NCBI RefSeq assembly: GCF_013032005.1
Contig: NZ_WQBE01000001.1
Coordinates: 1 to 64,000, forward strand
Length of the DNA stretch: 64,000 bases
Origin: Ruegeria atlantica
GTDB taxonomy: Bacteria > Pseudomonadota > Alphaproteobacteria > Rhodobacterales > Rhodobacteraceae
Reading direction: 5' to 3'
Under the pieces are notes generated by a model, which was given only the letters and a program-made list of their open reading frames with translations, was not told the DNA's origin and searched no databases. The position numbers and the translations under genes were made by a program. Below are positions 1 to 8,070 of the stretch, one piece after another; the stretch's first letter is position 1; each line of letters starts with the position of its first letter.

Positions 1-570
1 CACGAAACTGTCCGGTATTGGTGGAACAGGTTTGGCCCAATGTTTGCTGCTGAGATCAGTCGGAAGCGTGTTCAGCAACTGCGCGCGTTCTCCAAATGGA
101 AGTGGAACGTGGACGAGGTTTTCGTGAAGGTGAATGGCAATAGACACTACCTCTGGCGGACTGTCGATCATGAGGGCGAAGTGCTGAAAGCAATCGTCAC
201 CAAACGCCGAAACAAGCAAGCTGCATTGAATTTCCTCAGGAAATTGATGAAGCGGCACGGTTAAGCTGAAGAAGTAGTCACCGATCGCTTCGCGTCGTAT
301 CTAGCTGCTCTCAGAGAGCTCGGAGCTACCGAAAAACAGCAGACGGGAAGGTGGCTCAATAACCGCGTTGAGAATTCCCACCTTCCTTTCCGACGACGCG
401 AACGCGCGATGCAACGGTTCAGGCGCATGCGAAGTTTACAGAAATTCGCTTCCGTCCACTCCTCCGTCTACAACCACTTCAACCAGGAAAGATCGCTCGC
501 AACCAGAGATACCTTCAAGCTGACCCGCGCCGCCGCTCTTAGCGAGTGGCGTCAACTTTGTTCCGGATAG
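1..570 (+). pseudogene. IS6-family transposase, 5'-truncated by the window, internal stop
   Basis: The reading frame is open from base 1 and carries the IS6-type sequence HETVRYWWNRFGPMFAAEI, then the first catalytic Asp in WNVDEVFVKV. A TAA at 262-264 interrupts it. The same frame then resumes as AEEVVTDRFASY (second catalytic Asp) and NRVENSHLPFRRRER (catalytic Glu), ending at TAG 568-570. All three DDE residues are therefore present but split by one nonsense codon with no frameshift. IS6 transposases are about 230-240 residues; roughly 190 codons are visible here. I infer an inactivated insertion sequence. I could not place the terminal inverted repeats with confidence. Confidence 0.85.
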
Positions 571-736
571 CTTCACGGTTTCCGAGGCAAACTGAGACTG
601 GTTCGAATTCGTCTGAAAGCACCGCCATATTAAAGGCAAAATCGACCACCTTCTGACTGCCTTTTGAACCGGCCAGTGTGCCGACTTTTCACAATACAAT
701 TGAAATTTTCTGGCTTTGGCAACCTCCGGACAACAG

Positions 737-1354
737 TCACCACGTGATGCGTATCGGTGACATCGCCCAAACCATTGTTGCCTCTTTCTCCGTCTTGTTG
801 CGAAAGCGATGCGCGATCATGGATGGGTAGGAAAAGCTGTCTCCTTCGCGCAATGAAATGATCTCGTCCCCGAGACGTAGCTCAACTTCACCGCTAAGAA
901 CTATGGCGTGTTGCTCACCTTCAAAAGAATAGCCTTTGAGTGGCTCGGGTGGTTCTCCTGCGCCGGGGCGGAACCGTGATAGGATCAAGTAACAATGGCC
1001 GGACAATGTGCTTGAAAGCAACTCGTCCTCAAAACCTAATTCATCAGTTGAGCGCGTGTACATCGCGGACAGCGCCCTACGGTTTTCGCGTCGCACGACG
1101 TGCTTTCGCTCAAGAGGCCCGTTGCCTTCCTGTTTGGGAAAGAACCAATTGGGTTCTACTGCAAGCGCATCGCTGATTTCGCCAAGCAGGTCGTTCGACA
1201 CCTTGGCCGCCCCAAGTTCAATTCGGCTGAGATAGGCTTTGGAGCACGACACCACCTCGGACAGGTGTTGTAGGGTCAATCCACGCGCTTTGCGCACTTC
1301 GCGAATTTCACTGCCGAGCCTTTGGGCGTCGGTCTGAGACACGTCACTATTCAT
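737..1354 (-). CDS. XRE-family regulator with C-terminal cupin domain
   Basis: A 205-residue DNA-binding regulator. Residues 12-67 form an XRE/Cro helix-turn-helix (GLTLQHLSEVVSCSKAYLSR). Residues about 115-200 are a small cupin (LSGEVELRLGDEIISLREGDSFSYPS) that probably senses a ligand. This HTH-cupin layout is typical of local regulators of catabolic genes such as PuuR-like proteins. It is divergent from the flavin monooxygenase operon starting at 1457, and the 102-bp gap holds a repeated palindromic motif that is probably its operator. The inducer is unknown. No strong ribosome-binding site precedes the start, so the exact N-terminus is less certain than the family. Confidence 0.85.
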   Translation of the reverse strand: MNSDVSQTDAQRLGSEIREVRKARGLTLQHLSEVVSCSKAYLSRIELGAAKVSNDLLGEISDALAVEPNWFFPKQEGNGPLERKHVVRRENRRALSAMYTRSTDELGFEDELLSSTLSGHCYLILSRFRPGAGEPPEPLKGYSFEGEQHAIVLSGEVELRLGDEIISLREGDSFSYPSMIAHRFRNKTEKEATMVWAMSPIRITW

Positions 1355-1375
1355 GACTTCAGAATAAATGATTTT

Positions 1376-1430
1376 AGTTGACTTTTCGAGCTCAAATCAA
1401 CTTAGTTGAAAAGAAGGGGAAAAATCAACT
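1376..1430. promoter_or_regulatory. Two-module operator candidate (AGTTGA-N15-TCAACT twice)
   Basis: Four half-sites lie between the XRE regulator and the monooxygenase operon: AGTTGA at 1376-1381, TCAACT at 1397-1402, AGTTGA at 1404-1409 and TCAACT at 1425-1430. They form two identical AGTTGA-N15-TCAACT modules offset by exactly 28 bp. The inner half-sites also form a perfect 13-bp palindrome at 1397-1409. The symmetry and location suggest binding of the divergent XRE-cupin protein. That binding is inferred, not shown. Confidence 0.6.
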
Positions 1431-1456
1431 GATTTTCCATCGGCTGGGAGAAAGTT

Positions 1457-2647
1457 ATGCGCTTTGATTTGATTGCCAATTTTAGCCCCGGTGAGACGAT
1501 TCCATGGACGCGCACGCTGGAGATGATCCTCGAACAGTGTTCGCTGGCCGAGCAGGCAGGGTTCACGACCGCATGGTTCACCGAGCATCATTTTGCCCAT
1601 AACGGTTACATGAATGCGCCGCCCAACCCGATCCAGATGGGGACCCACGTTGCCGCGCATTGCAAGACGCTGCGGGTTGGAACAGCGCCCATCATTTTGC
1701 CTGACTGGCATCCTTTGCGCGTGGCTGAAGATGCCGCGATGCTGGATAATATGACGCTGGGCCGTTTTGATTTCGGCGTCGCCAAGGGCATCAATGAACG
1801 CTCGACCCTCCAGTTCAATAAAGATGCGGACCGGCGCGACAATGCCAAGGTTATGCGGCTGTATCAGGAGAGCCTTGAGATTATCCTGAAAGCCTGGACC
1901 AACGAAGCGTTCACCCATCATGGTGAGTTCTATCAATTCCCTGTTCCCGGCTGGAAAGAGAGCAACCGGTTCTTTGACCCTCTGGATCCGCGTTATCACG
2001 ATAAAGATGGCGAATACAAAGCGATGTATGTGCATCCGCGCCCCTATTCCAACCCTCACCCTCCGGTCTGGCTGATGTCAAATGCACCGCCCACATTCAA
2101 ACTGGCCGGGGAACGCGGTTGGGGCGTGATCTCGATGGCGGCTGGCCCCAAGGTGACGCTGGCCTGTTGGGAGCCCTACCGCCAGGCCCTGTCGCAACGC
2201 GAAGGGCGCGAGGTAAGTCTTGGCGAGGGCGTTGGTGTCTGCACAGCGTTTTATGTCGGTGAAAGCATGGAAGAAGCGGTGAACACAATCCGTGGTCCGA
2301 TCAATGCCTATTACGAATTTCTCGGCGGGTCGCGCCCCAAGGGGGAATGGACCAAGCACGGCTATCTGGATGTCGGCGAAGAGATGACCCCCGAAGATGA
2401 GGACATGGACTGGTTTGATTTCCTCAATAAACGCGGGATCATTGTGGTGGGAGATGCCGAATATGTTGCGGATCGTTTTGCAGAACGGCAGGAAACCATC
2501 GGCCTCGATCACCTCATGCTGATGCAGCAATATACCGGCGTACCCTACGAGAAAATTCTGGCCAGCTGGCATCGTCTGTTTGAGCATGTCGTTCCCAGGT
2601 TCGGTACGCAGTCCATCGCGCAAAAAAGGATGCTGGAACATGCTTGA
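1457..2647 (+). CDS. LLM-class (luciferase-like) flavin-dependent monooxygenase
   Basis: A 396-residue protein of the bacterial luciferase-like TIM-barrel family, which uses reduced FMN and oxygen. The N-terminal AWFTEHHF (39-46) and the segment LRVGTAPIILPDWHPLRVAEDAAMLD match the conserved flavin and substrate pocket strands. It is the first gene of an operon with its own flavin reductase two genes downstream, so it is probably the oxygenase half of a two-component monooxygenase. A GGGAG ribosome-binding site at 1446-1450 supports the start. Its end overlaps the GST gene by 8 bp. The substrate is not deducible; related enzymes attack long-chain aldehydes, sulfonates, dimethyl sulfide, chelators or N-heterocycles. 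Confidence 0.88.
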   Translation: MRFDLIANFSPGETIPWTRTLEMILEQCSLAEQAGFTTAWFTEHHFAHNGYMNAPPNPIQMGTHVAAHCKTLRVGTAPIILPDWHPLRVAEDAAMLDNMTLGRFDFGVAKGINERSTLQFNKDADRRDNAKVMRLYQESLEIILKAWTNEAFTHHGEFYQFPVPGWKESNRFFDPLDPRYHDKDGEYKAMYVHPRPYSNPHPPVWLMSNAPPTFKLAGERGWGVISMAAGPKVTLACWEPYRQALSQREGREVSLGEGVGVCTAFYVGESMEEAVNTIRGPINAYYEFLGGSRPKGEWTKHGYLDVGEEMTPEDEDMDWFDFLNKRGIIVVGDAEYVADRFAERQETIGLDHLMLMQQYTGVPYEKILASWHRLFEHVVPRFGTQSIAQKRMLEHA

Positions 2648-3317
2648 GATTTGGGGGCGACCCTATTCGTCGAACGTCATTCCGGTGATCTGGACAGCGA
2701 ATGAACTGGGGTTGGACTACGCGCTGCAACTTGCCGGGGGCAGCTTTGGCAAGCTCGACACCGAGATGTATGCGCAGATCAATCCCAACAAGATGATCCC
2801 GGCGATCCGCGACGGGGATTTTGCGCTGTGGGAAAGCCTTGCCATCGTACGCTACCTCTGTGATCGATACGGGGCAGGAACGCTGAGCCCATCCGATATT
2901 CAGACCCGCGCGATTGCGGATCAATGGATGGAGTGGTCGGCAAGCCGCGCCTTTGGGCCGGTGATCTATCTGTTCTTCGCAACGGTGCGCACGCAACCGG
3001 GCAAGCGTGACCCTGAAAAGATCGCCAAGCTGCGCGATGAGGCGCACGAGGCCCTGACCCTTCTGGACCGGCACCTTGCGGAGCGCACCTATGTCTGCGG
3101 CGACAGCTTCACCATGGCGGATATTCCCTTGGGATGTGTGGCCTATCGTTATTTCAACGTCGAGGTCGACCGCCCGTCCTTGCAGAATGTCGAGGCCTGG
3201 TATCAGCGGCTGGCGGAGCGCCCCGCCTATCAGGATCACGTCATGCGCCCGTTCGGGACCAACCCCGATGAATGGGCTGCCTTGGAAAAAGCCTGTGCCA
3301 GCGAAGGGGTGCTATGA
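2640..3317 (+). CDS. Glutathione S-transferase family protein
   Basis: A 225-residue GST-fold protein. The N-terminal thioredoxin-like domain begins MLEIWGRPYSSNVIPVIW, with the catalytic Ser/Tyr region at residues 8-10 and the glutathione-binding ES pair in LWESLAIVRYLCDRYG. The C-terminal helical domain contains the N-capping motif FTMADIPLGC. The start is the ATG at 2640, inside the last codons of the monooxygenase gene, which implies translational coupling; an upstream in-frame ATG at 2580 would add unrelated residues. In this operon it probably conjugates or isomerises an electrophilic product of the monooxygenase, which is inference. Confidence 0.88.
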   Translation: MLEIWGRPYSSNVIPVIWTANELGLDYALQLAGGSFGKLDTEMYAQINPNKMIPAIRDGDFALWESLAIVRYLCDRYGAGTLSPSDIQTRAIADQWMEWSASRAFGPVIYLFFATVRTQPGKRDPEKIAKLRDEAHEALTLLDRHLAERTYVCGDSFTMADIPLGCVAYRYFNVEVDRPSLQNVEAWYQRLAERPAYQDHVMRPFGTNPDEWAALEKACASEGVL

Positions 3318-3799
3318 TGGACGTCCGAGAATATCGCCGCGCACTTGGCGCCTTTCCGACGGGTGTTACCATTGTAGCCACATATGACGCGGACAAAGAA
3401 CCGTGGGGTCTGACCGCCAACTCATTCACTTCGGTCTCATTGCAGCCGCCGGTGATCTCGGTCTGTGTTGCAAAGTCAGGCCGGGTCTTCCCAACGCTGT
3501 CGCAATCGGATCATTTTGCGGTCAATATCCTGTCGGCCGAGCAGAAAGACCTTGCTATGCACTTTGCGAGCGATGTCGAAAACCGATTTACCGACACCGA
3601 TTGGATCCCCGGAACCGCGACCCCCTTGATCCCCGGTGCCTCGACGCAATTGGAGTGTACGGTTCACAGCAGGGTCGACGCAGACGATCACGAGATCCTC
3701 TTGGGCCGCGTCATCAACTACGCCCACGCGCCCGCTCCGCCCCTTGTCTTTTGCCGCGGCGCGTTCTTCTCCGCGCCCCAACCCGAGGCTTCATCATGA
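3314..3799 (+). CDS. Flavin reductase (RutF/HpaC-like FMN-binding split barrel)
   Basis: A 161-residue NAD(P)H:flavin oxidoreductase-like domain protein. The family motif GLTANSFTSVSLQPP occupies residues 32-46 and binds the isoalloxazine and phosphate of FMN. The length matches the usual 150-170 residues. The start is an ATGATG pair at 3314/3317 that overlaps the TGA of the GST gene. Such proteins supply free FMNH2 to a partner monooxygenase, and the LLM-class enzyme two genes upstream is the obvious partner. The gene overlaps the next one by 4 bp. Confidence 0.9.
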   Translation: MMDVREYRRALGAFPTGVTIVATYDADKEPWGLTANSFTSVSLQPPVISVCVAKSGRVFPTLSQSDHFAVNILSAEQKDLAMHFASDVENRFTDTDWIPGTATPLIPGASTQLECTVHSRVDADDHEILLGRVINYAHAPAPPLVFCRGAFFSAPQPEASS

Positions 3800-4692
3800 G
3801 CGATCATCTGACCTTTCACACACGCTTCGGCCCTGATGAATTCGACGCTCAATATAATCTAAGGGCAGGGCGACCGGACTATGAAGTGACCGTCATTCCC
3901 GGTTGGAGCAGCGATAGCGAGACAGCGCGCGCCACCTGCGATTGCAGCCTGGACCTCCGCTATGGGGAAGGCGAGAAGCAAAGGTTGGATGTCTTCCGCT
4001 GCTTGGACGCGGCTGCGCCGACATTGGTCTATTTCCACGGCGGCTATTGGCAGCGTGGTGACAAATCGATTTACAGTTTCATAGCGCCACCCTTTGTTGC
4101 CGCGGGGTTCAATGTTGTTGTCGTCGGCTACGATCTTTGCCCATCCGTGACCATTACGCGTATTTCAGAAGAAGCGCGTGAGGCCATGGCCTATATCTGG
4201 CGCAACGCGCGCGATCTGGGCATCAATCCAGACCGCATCACCGTGATGGGTCATTCCGCTGGCGGACATATCACCCAGATGATGATGGCGACTGATTGGC
4301 CTGCGTTTGGTGATGATCTTCCTGCGGATCTGATAAAGTCCGGTATCCCGGTGTCACCGCTCAGCTATCTCGAACCGGTCCGTCTGACCGAAGCGCTGAA
4401 TGCGGGTATCCGCATGGATCCAACAGAAGCCGAGGCTGAAAGCCCGATGACCAACCACCCCCCGGTCACCAATGCGCCTCAACTGGTTGTGGTCGGCGGT
4501 GCGGAAACCGAGGAATTCCACCGACAGGCACGCATGTATGTGGAGAAATACGAAACAGCAGATCGCAAGGTGGGTCTCTATTTCGTGCCGGGCGTGGATC
4601 ACTTTGACGAACTGAATGTGCTTGTCGACCCGGCAAGCCCCTTCTTCAAACACACTTGCGACATGCTTCAAGGAAAAGGACTGCAATCATGA
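3796..4692 (+). CDS. Alpha/beta hydrolase, kynurenine formamidase-like
   Basis: A 298-residue alpha/beta hydrolase. HGGYW at residues 81-85 is the oxyanion-hole motif typical of kynurenine formamidase/arylformamidase-like enzymes. GHSAGG at 152-157 gives the nucleophile Ser154, and GVDHFDEL near the C-terminus contains the likely catalytic His. The start ATG at 3796 overlaps the stop of the flavin reductase. In this operon it could hydrolyse an amide, formamide or ester created by ring or bond oxygenation. No kynurenine pathway genes are nearby, so a tryptophan role is not supported. Confidence 0.85.
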   Translation: MSDHLTFHTRFGPDEFDAQYNLRAGRPDYEVTVIPGWSSDSETARATCDCSLDLRYGEGEKQRLDVFRCLDAAAPTLVYFHGGYWQRGDKSIYSFIAPPFVAAGFNVVVVGYDLCPSVTITRISEEAREAMAYIWRNARDLGINPDRITVMGHSAGGHITQMMMATDWPAFGDDLPADLIKSGIPVSPLSYLEPVRLTEALNAGIRMDPTEAEAESPMTNHPPVTNAPQLVVVGGAETEEFHRQARMYVEKYETADRKVGLYFVPGVDHFDELNVLVDPASPFFKHTCDMLQGKGLQS

Positions 4693-5063
4693 CCGCTTTG
4701 ACCCGTGACCTTGTCGACTCGGTCGGCGACGCTTTTAACGCGAACGACATTGACGCTGTGATGAAGCATTTTGCAGACGACGCGACATTTGACCATGCCG
4801 TTGGCCCCGAAGAACATGGCATACGTCTGGAAGGTGCCGAGGCCATTCGCAACGCCTTTTCATCCCTGTTTGAAAAGGTTGTGAACGTGCATTGGGAAAC
4901 ACTTGACTGCACCATTTCTGGAAACAAAGCCTGTTGTGAATATCGCCGCACGGCCACGCACAAGGATGGCACCAAGGAAGAGTTTCTAAGCGTCGACATC
5001 TTGACCTACCGCGATGGGCTGATCGTTCACAAAGACACGTATTATAAGCAACGCACAAGCTGA
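4689..5063 (+). CDS. SnoaL-like / NTF2-fold protein
   Basis: A 124-residue nuclear-transport-factor-2-fold protein: DSVGDAFNANDIDAVMKHFADDATFDHAVGP is the usual N-terminal helix-strand element, and the length is typical. SnoaL-like proteins act as small isomerases, hydrolases or ligand carriers, and their reaction cannot be read from sequence. The ATG at 4689 overlaps the TGA of the hydrolase gene, making it the last member of a five-gene overlapped operon. It has no signal peptide. Confidence 0.8.
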   Translation: MTALTRDLVDSVGDAFNANDIDAVMKHFADDATFDHAVGPEEHGIRLEGAEAIRNAFSSLFEKVVNVHWETLDCTISGNKACCEYRRTATHKDGTKEEFLSVDILTYRDGLIVHKDTYYKQRTS

Positions 5064-5575
5064 TCCGACAGTCTCGGACGCAGCCAGACACGCAGTCGTT
5101 TTACCGAACCTTTCCCAGTTTGGTGCCGCTGGGGTTGCTGGCCCGAGCGGCTGTGACTTCTAAAGCCAGGTTTCATTTCCGGATTGGGGCTAAGCGCTTC
5201 TGGCGTAGAAATTCAGGTGTTGAAATCCCGATCTTTGAACGTCATGTGTCCACTGGATGCAATCTTAGGGCGAGGCCGGTTTGGACGTTCAGCCGAGATG
5301 TATGATTGCGGATCTATCGGGTGGTGAAGGCCGAAAATTGTTGCCATAGAAATTCACACCTAAGCATATGAAAATCGGCAGTGCTAAATGGTGGCGCACC
5401 ATATTATTTACAAAAAATATTATTATTCGTGAATTTTTTTACAAAATTATGTTTCAAAAATAGGAATTTATTGAGGAATTTTCATTCCGCTTTCCATTAT
5501 TGAGATGCACAAAAGTGCGCTTTTGTCCGCTGGAAGAGGAGCCAGAGGGCGAAAGAACGAAAATGGGAGGAATGA
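5064..5575. other. 512-bp gap: AT-rich control region of the ABC transporter operon
   Basis: No convincing gene is present. The right part (about 5341-5480) is strikingly AT-rich for this genome, with runs such as ATATTATTTAC and TTTTTTTACAAAATT. A perfect palindrome with arms ATGGTG/CACCAT around GCG lies at 5388-5402. This is the expected place for the promoter and regulator site of the transporter genes. A short open frame at 5120-5305 has no ribosome-binding site or recognisable product. Confidence 0.5.
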
Positions 5576-6922
5576 ATGACCAACAAATCTGTCACACGCC
5601 GCGGCGTGCTGAAGTCTGGTGCCGTTGCAGGTACCGGTCTGGCCCTGCCTACAATCTTTACGGCTTCGTCGGCTGCTGCTTTCACCAACGAGCCGACAGG
5701 GGCATCTGTCACTTTGGGTTTCAATGTTCCGCAAACCGGACCTTACGCCGAAGAAGGCAATGACGAACTGCTTGCTCAGCAACTGGCGGTCGAACATCTG
5801 AACGGCGAAGGGGACGGGGGTTGCCTTAATACCTTCACATCCAAGGCGCTTCAGGGGAACGGCATCCTTGGCAAGAAAGTCGAATTTGTTACGGGTGACA
5901 CGCAGACCAAATCGGACGCCGCGCGTGCCTCTGCCAAATCGATGATTGAAAAAGACGGCGCGATCATGATCAACGGTGGCTCGTCTTCGGGCGTGGCTGT
6001 CGCGGTACAGGGCCTGTGCCAAGAGGCGGGCGTGATCTTTATGGCGGGTCTGACCCACGCGAACGACACCACGGGCAAGGATAAAAAAGCCAACGGGTTC
6101 CGTCATTTCTTCAACGCCTACATGTCGGGTGCAGCGCTTGCACCGGTGTTGGCAGCTGAGATGGGCAAGGAACGTCGCGCGTATCACCTAACGGCCGACT
6201 ATAACTGGGGTTGGACCCAGGAAGAGTCGATCGTCGCCTCGACCGAAGCCTTGGGATGGGAAACGGTCAACACGGTTAAGACACCACTCGCGTCAACGGA
6301 CTTTTCGTCCTATATCGCCCCGGTTCTGAACTCGGGCGCGGATGTTCTGGTTCTAAACCATTACGGCGGGAACATGGTGAATTCGCTGACCAACGCAATT
6401 CAATTCGGCCTGCTGGACAAGGTCGCCAATGGCAAGGACTTCAAGATCGTCGTGCCACTGTACTCTGAGTTGATGGCCGCTGGTGCGGGTGAAAACATCA
6501 AGGGCGTCCTTGGATCGATGAACTGGAACTGGCAGCTGCAGGATGAGGGCACCAAAGCCTTCGTGAAATCCTTTGGCGAGAAGTACGGCAAGCCTCCGTC
6601 CAACTCGGCCCAGACCTGCTATGCGCAAGTTCTGCTTTATGCGGATGCGTGTGAGCGGGCAGGAACCTTCAATCCATGCGGTATTGTCGAAGCTCTGGAA
6701 GACTTTGAGTTCGACGGGCTGGGCAATGGTCCGACTTGGTATCGCGGTGCGGATCACCAGTGTTTCAAGGACGTGCTGGTCGTGCGGGGCAACGAGAACC
6801 CGACCAACGAGTACGACACGCTGGAAATCGTCGAGATCACGCCGCGTGCGCAGGTCGAGTACGATCCGGAACACCCGATGTTCGCCGGTGGTGAACTGGG
6901 TAAGTGCAACCCGGGCGCTTAA
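5576..6922 (+). CDS. ABC transporter substrate-binding protein (amide/urea/branched-chain type, Tat signal)
   Basis: A 448-residue periplasmic binding protein of the type I fold used by Liv/Urt/Fmd importers. The N-terminus has a twin-arginine signal, TRRGVLKSG at residues 7-15 followed by a hydrophobic stretch ending SSAAAF. The mature start has VTLGFNVPQTGPYAEEG, the typical ligand-contact strand of this family. GGGAGGAA just before the ATG is a good ribosome-binding site. Tat export means folding before export. It is followed by two permeases and two ATPases. The ligand is unknown; proximity to the monooxygenase operon suggests that operon's substrate. Confidence 0.88.
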   Translation: MTNKSVTRRGVLKSGAVAGTGLALPTIFTASSAAAFTNEPTGASVTLGFNVPQTGPYAEEGNDELLAQQLAVEHLNGEGDGGCLNTFTSKALQGNGILGKKVEFVTGDTQTKSDAARASAKSMIEKDGAIMINGGSSSGVAVAVQGLCQEAGVIFMAGLTHANDTTGKDKKANGFRHFFNAYMSGAALAPVLAAEMGKERRAYHLTADYNWGWTQEESIVASTEALGWETVNTVKTPLASTDFSSYIAPVLNSGADVLVLNHYGGNMVNSLTNAIQFGLLDKVANGKDFKIVVPLYSELMAAGAGENIKGVLGSMNWNWQLQDEGTKAFVKSFGEKYGKPPSNSAQTCYAQVLLYADACERAGTFNPCGIVEALEDFEFDGLGNGPTWYRGADHQCFKDVLVVRGNENPTNEYDTLEIVEITPRAQVEYDPEHPMFAGGELGKCNPGA

Positions 6923-6942
6923 GGCCTTTGGCTGATGTCTGA

Positions 6943-6995
6943 CCGCCGGTCTCGGCGGCCAGACCCCTTGTGGCCGGGCGCTAAAACCCGGTCAC
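6943..6995 (+). other. Two intercistronic stem-loops between binding protein and permease
   Basis: Two consecutive inverted repeats lie in the gap: CCGCCG/CGGCGG at 6943-6948 and 6953-6958 with a 4-nt loop, and a 9-bp stem 6970-6978/6987-6995 with one G-U pair. Neither is followed by a T-run. Such hairpins commonly protect the 3' end of binding-protein mRNA and keep it more abundant than the permease message. Confidence 0.5.
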
Positions 6996-7034
6996 GACCA
7001 CTCAATTACACTGACCAATCTTGAGGTGGGGCCG

Positions 7035-8066
7035 ATGGACGCCATCCTACTGCAAATTCTCAACGGGCTGGACAAGGGCTCGGCCTATGCGCTGATCGCG
7101 CTGGGCCTGACGCTGATTTTCGGAACGCTGGGTGTTGTGAACTTTGCCCACGGGGCGCTGTTCATGATCGGAGCGTTCTGTGCGGTGACCTTACAGAAGC
7201 TTCTGAACCTGAGTTTCGAAACGGTTGACGAATCCCAGAAGGATTTTCTGGGCAACCCGCTGAAAGTTGAAACGCCTTATGTCGAGGCCTGGTTCGGCCC
7301 CGAGGTCGGAGCCACCATCATTGACTGGTCCGTTCCGCTGGCGATCCTTTTTGCGATCCCCATCATGTTGCTGGTTGGCTATGTGATGGAGCGTGGGCTG
7401 ATCAAGCATTTCTACAAGCGCCCTCATGCGGATCAGATCCTTGTGACCTTTGGACTGGCTATCGTGCTGCAGGAAATCGTCAAGTACTTCTTCGGCGCTA
7501 ATCCGATCCAGACCCCGCCGCCAGATGCGCTGAGCGGGTCGGTCGATTTGGGCATCATGGTTGGGTTCGACCCCAACGCGATCATCTATCCGATCTGGCG
7601 TTTGGTCTATTTCGGATTTGCGGTGGGCATCATCGGTGCGGTGTTCTCATTCCTGCAATTCACTACGTTTGGTATGGTCGTGCGTGCCGGGATGGCGGAT
7701 CGCGAAACTGTCGGTCTGCTGGGTATCAACATCGACCGCCGGTTCACCATCATGTTCGGCATCGCCGCTGCCGTGGCCGGCCTTGCCGGAGTAATGTACG
7801 GCCCGCTTAATCCGCCAAATTACCATATGGGCATGGACTTTCTGGTTCTCAGCTTTGTTGTGGTCGTTGTGGGCGGCATGGGTTCATTGCCAGGCGCGGT
7901 GCTGGCCGGGTTCTTGCTGGGTATTTTGGAGAGCTTTGCCTCGACAACCTGGGCAACCACTACGATCCCGGGCATCAATCAGATCATCATCTACCTTGTC
8001 GCCATCATCGTGCTGCTGACGCGTCCACGCGGTCTAATGGGCCGCAAGGGCGTGATGGAGGAATAA
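7035..8066 (+). CDS. Branched-chain/amide-type ABC permease, LivH family
   Basis: A 343-residue inner-membrane permease with multiple hydrophobic segments. The N-terminal [30 protein letters not shown] is the hallmark of LivH/UrtB proteins. The C-terminal part carries [19 protein letters not shown], the family's cytoplasmic coupling region. I chose ATG 7035 because GAGG at 7023-7026 is well spaced; an in-frame GTG at 7026 would overlap that site. It pairs with the LivM-like permease to form the channel. Confidence 0.9.
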   Translation: MDAILLQILNGLDKGSAYALIALGLTLIFGTLGVVNFAHGALFMIGAFCAVTLQKLLNLSFETVDESQKDFLGNPLKVETPYVEAWFGPEVGATIIDWSVPLAILFAIPIMLLVGYVMERGLIKHFYKRPHADQILVTFGLAIVLQEIVKYFFGANPIQTPPPDALSGSVDLGIMVGFDPNAIIYPIWRLVYFGFAVGIIGAVFSFLQFTTFGMVVRAGMADRETVGLLGINIDRRFTIMFGIAAAVAGLAGVMYGPLNPPNYHMGMDFLVLSFVVVVVGGMGSLPGAVLAGFLLGILESFASTTWATTTIPGINQIIIYLVAIIVLLTRPRGLMGRKGVMEE

Positions 8067-8070
8067 GCCC

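Noticed and set aside
436..699. 87-codon minus-strand frame near the IS end
   Set aside because: It is antisense to the transposase tail; composition and length are not convincing.
1397..2059. 220-codon minus-strand open frame at the start of the monooxygenase gene
   Set aside because: Overlaps the operator region and the conserved LLM gene; no supporting features.
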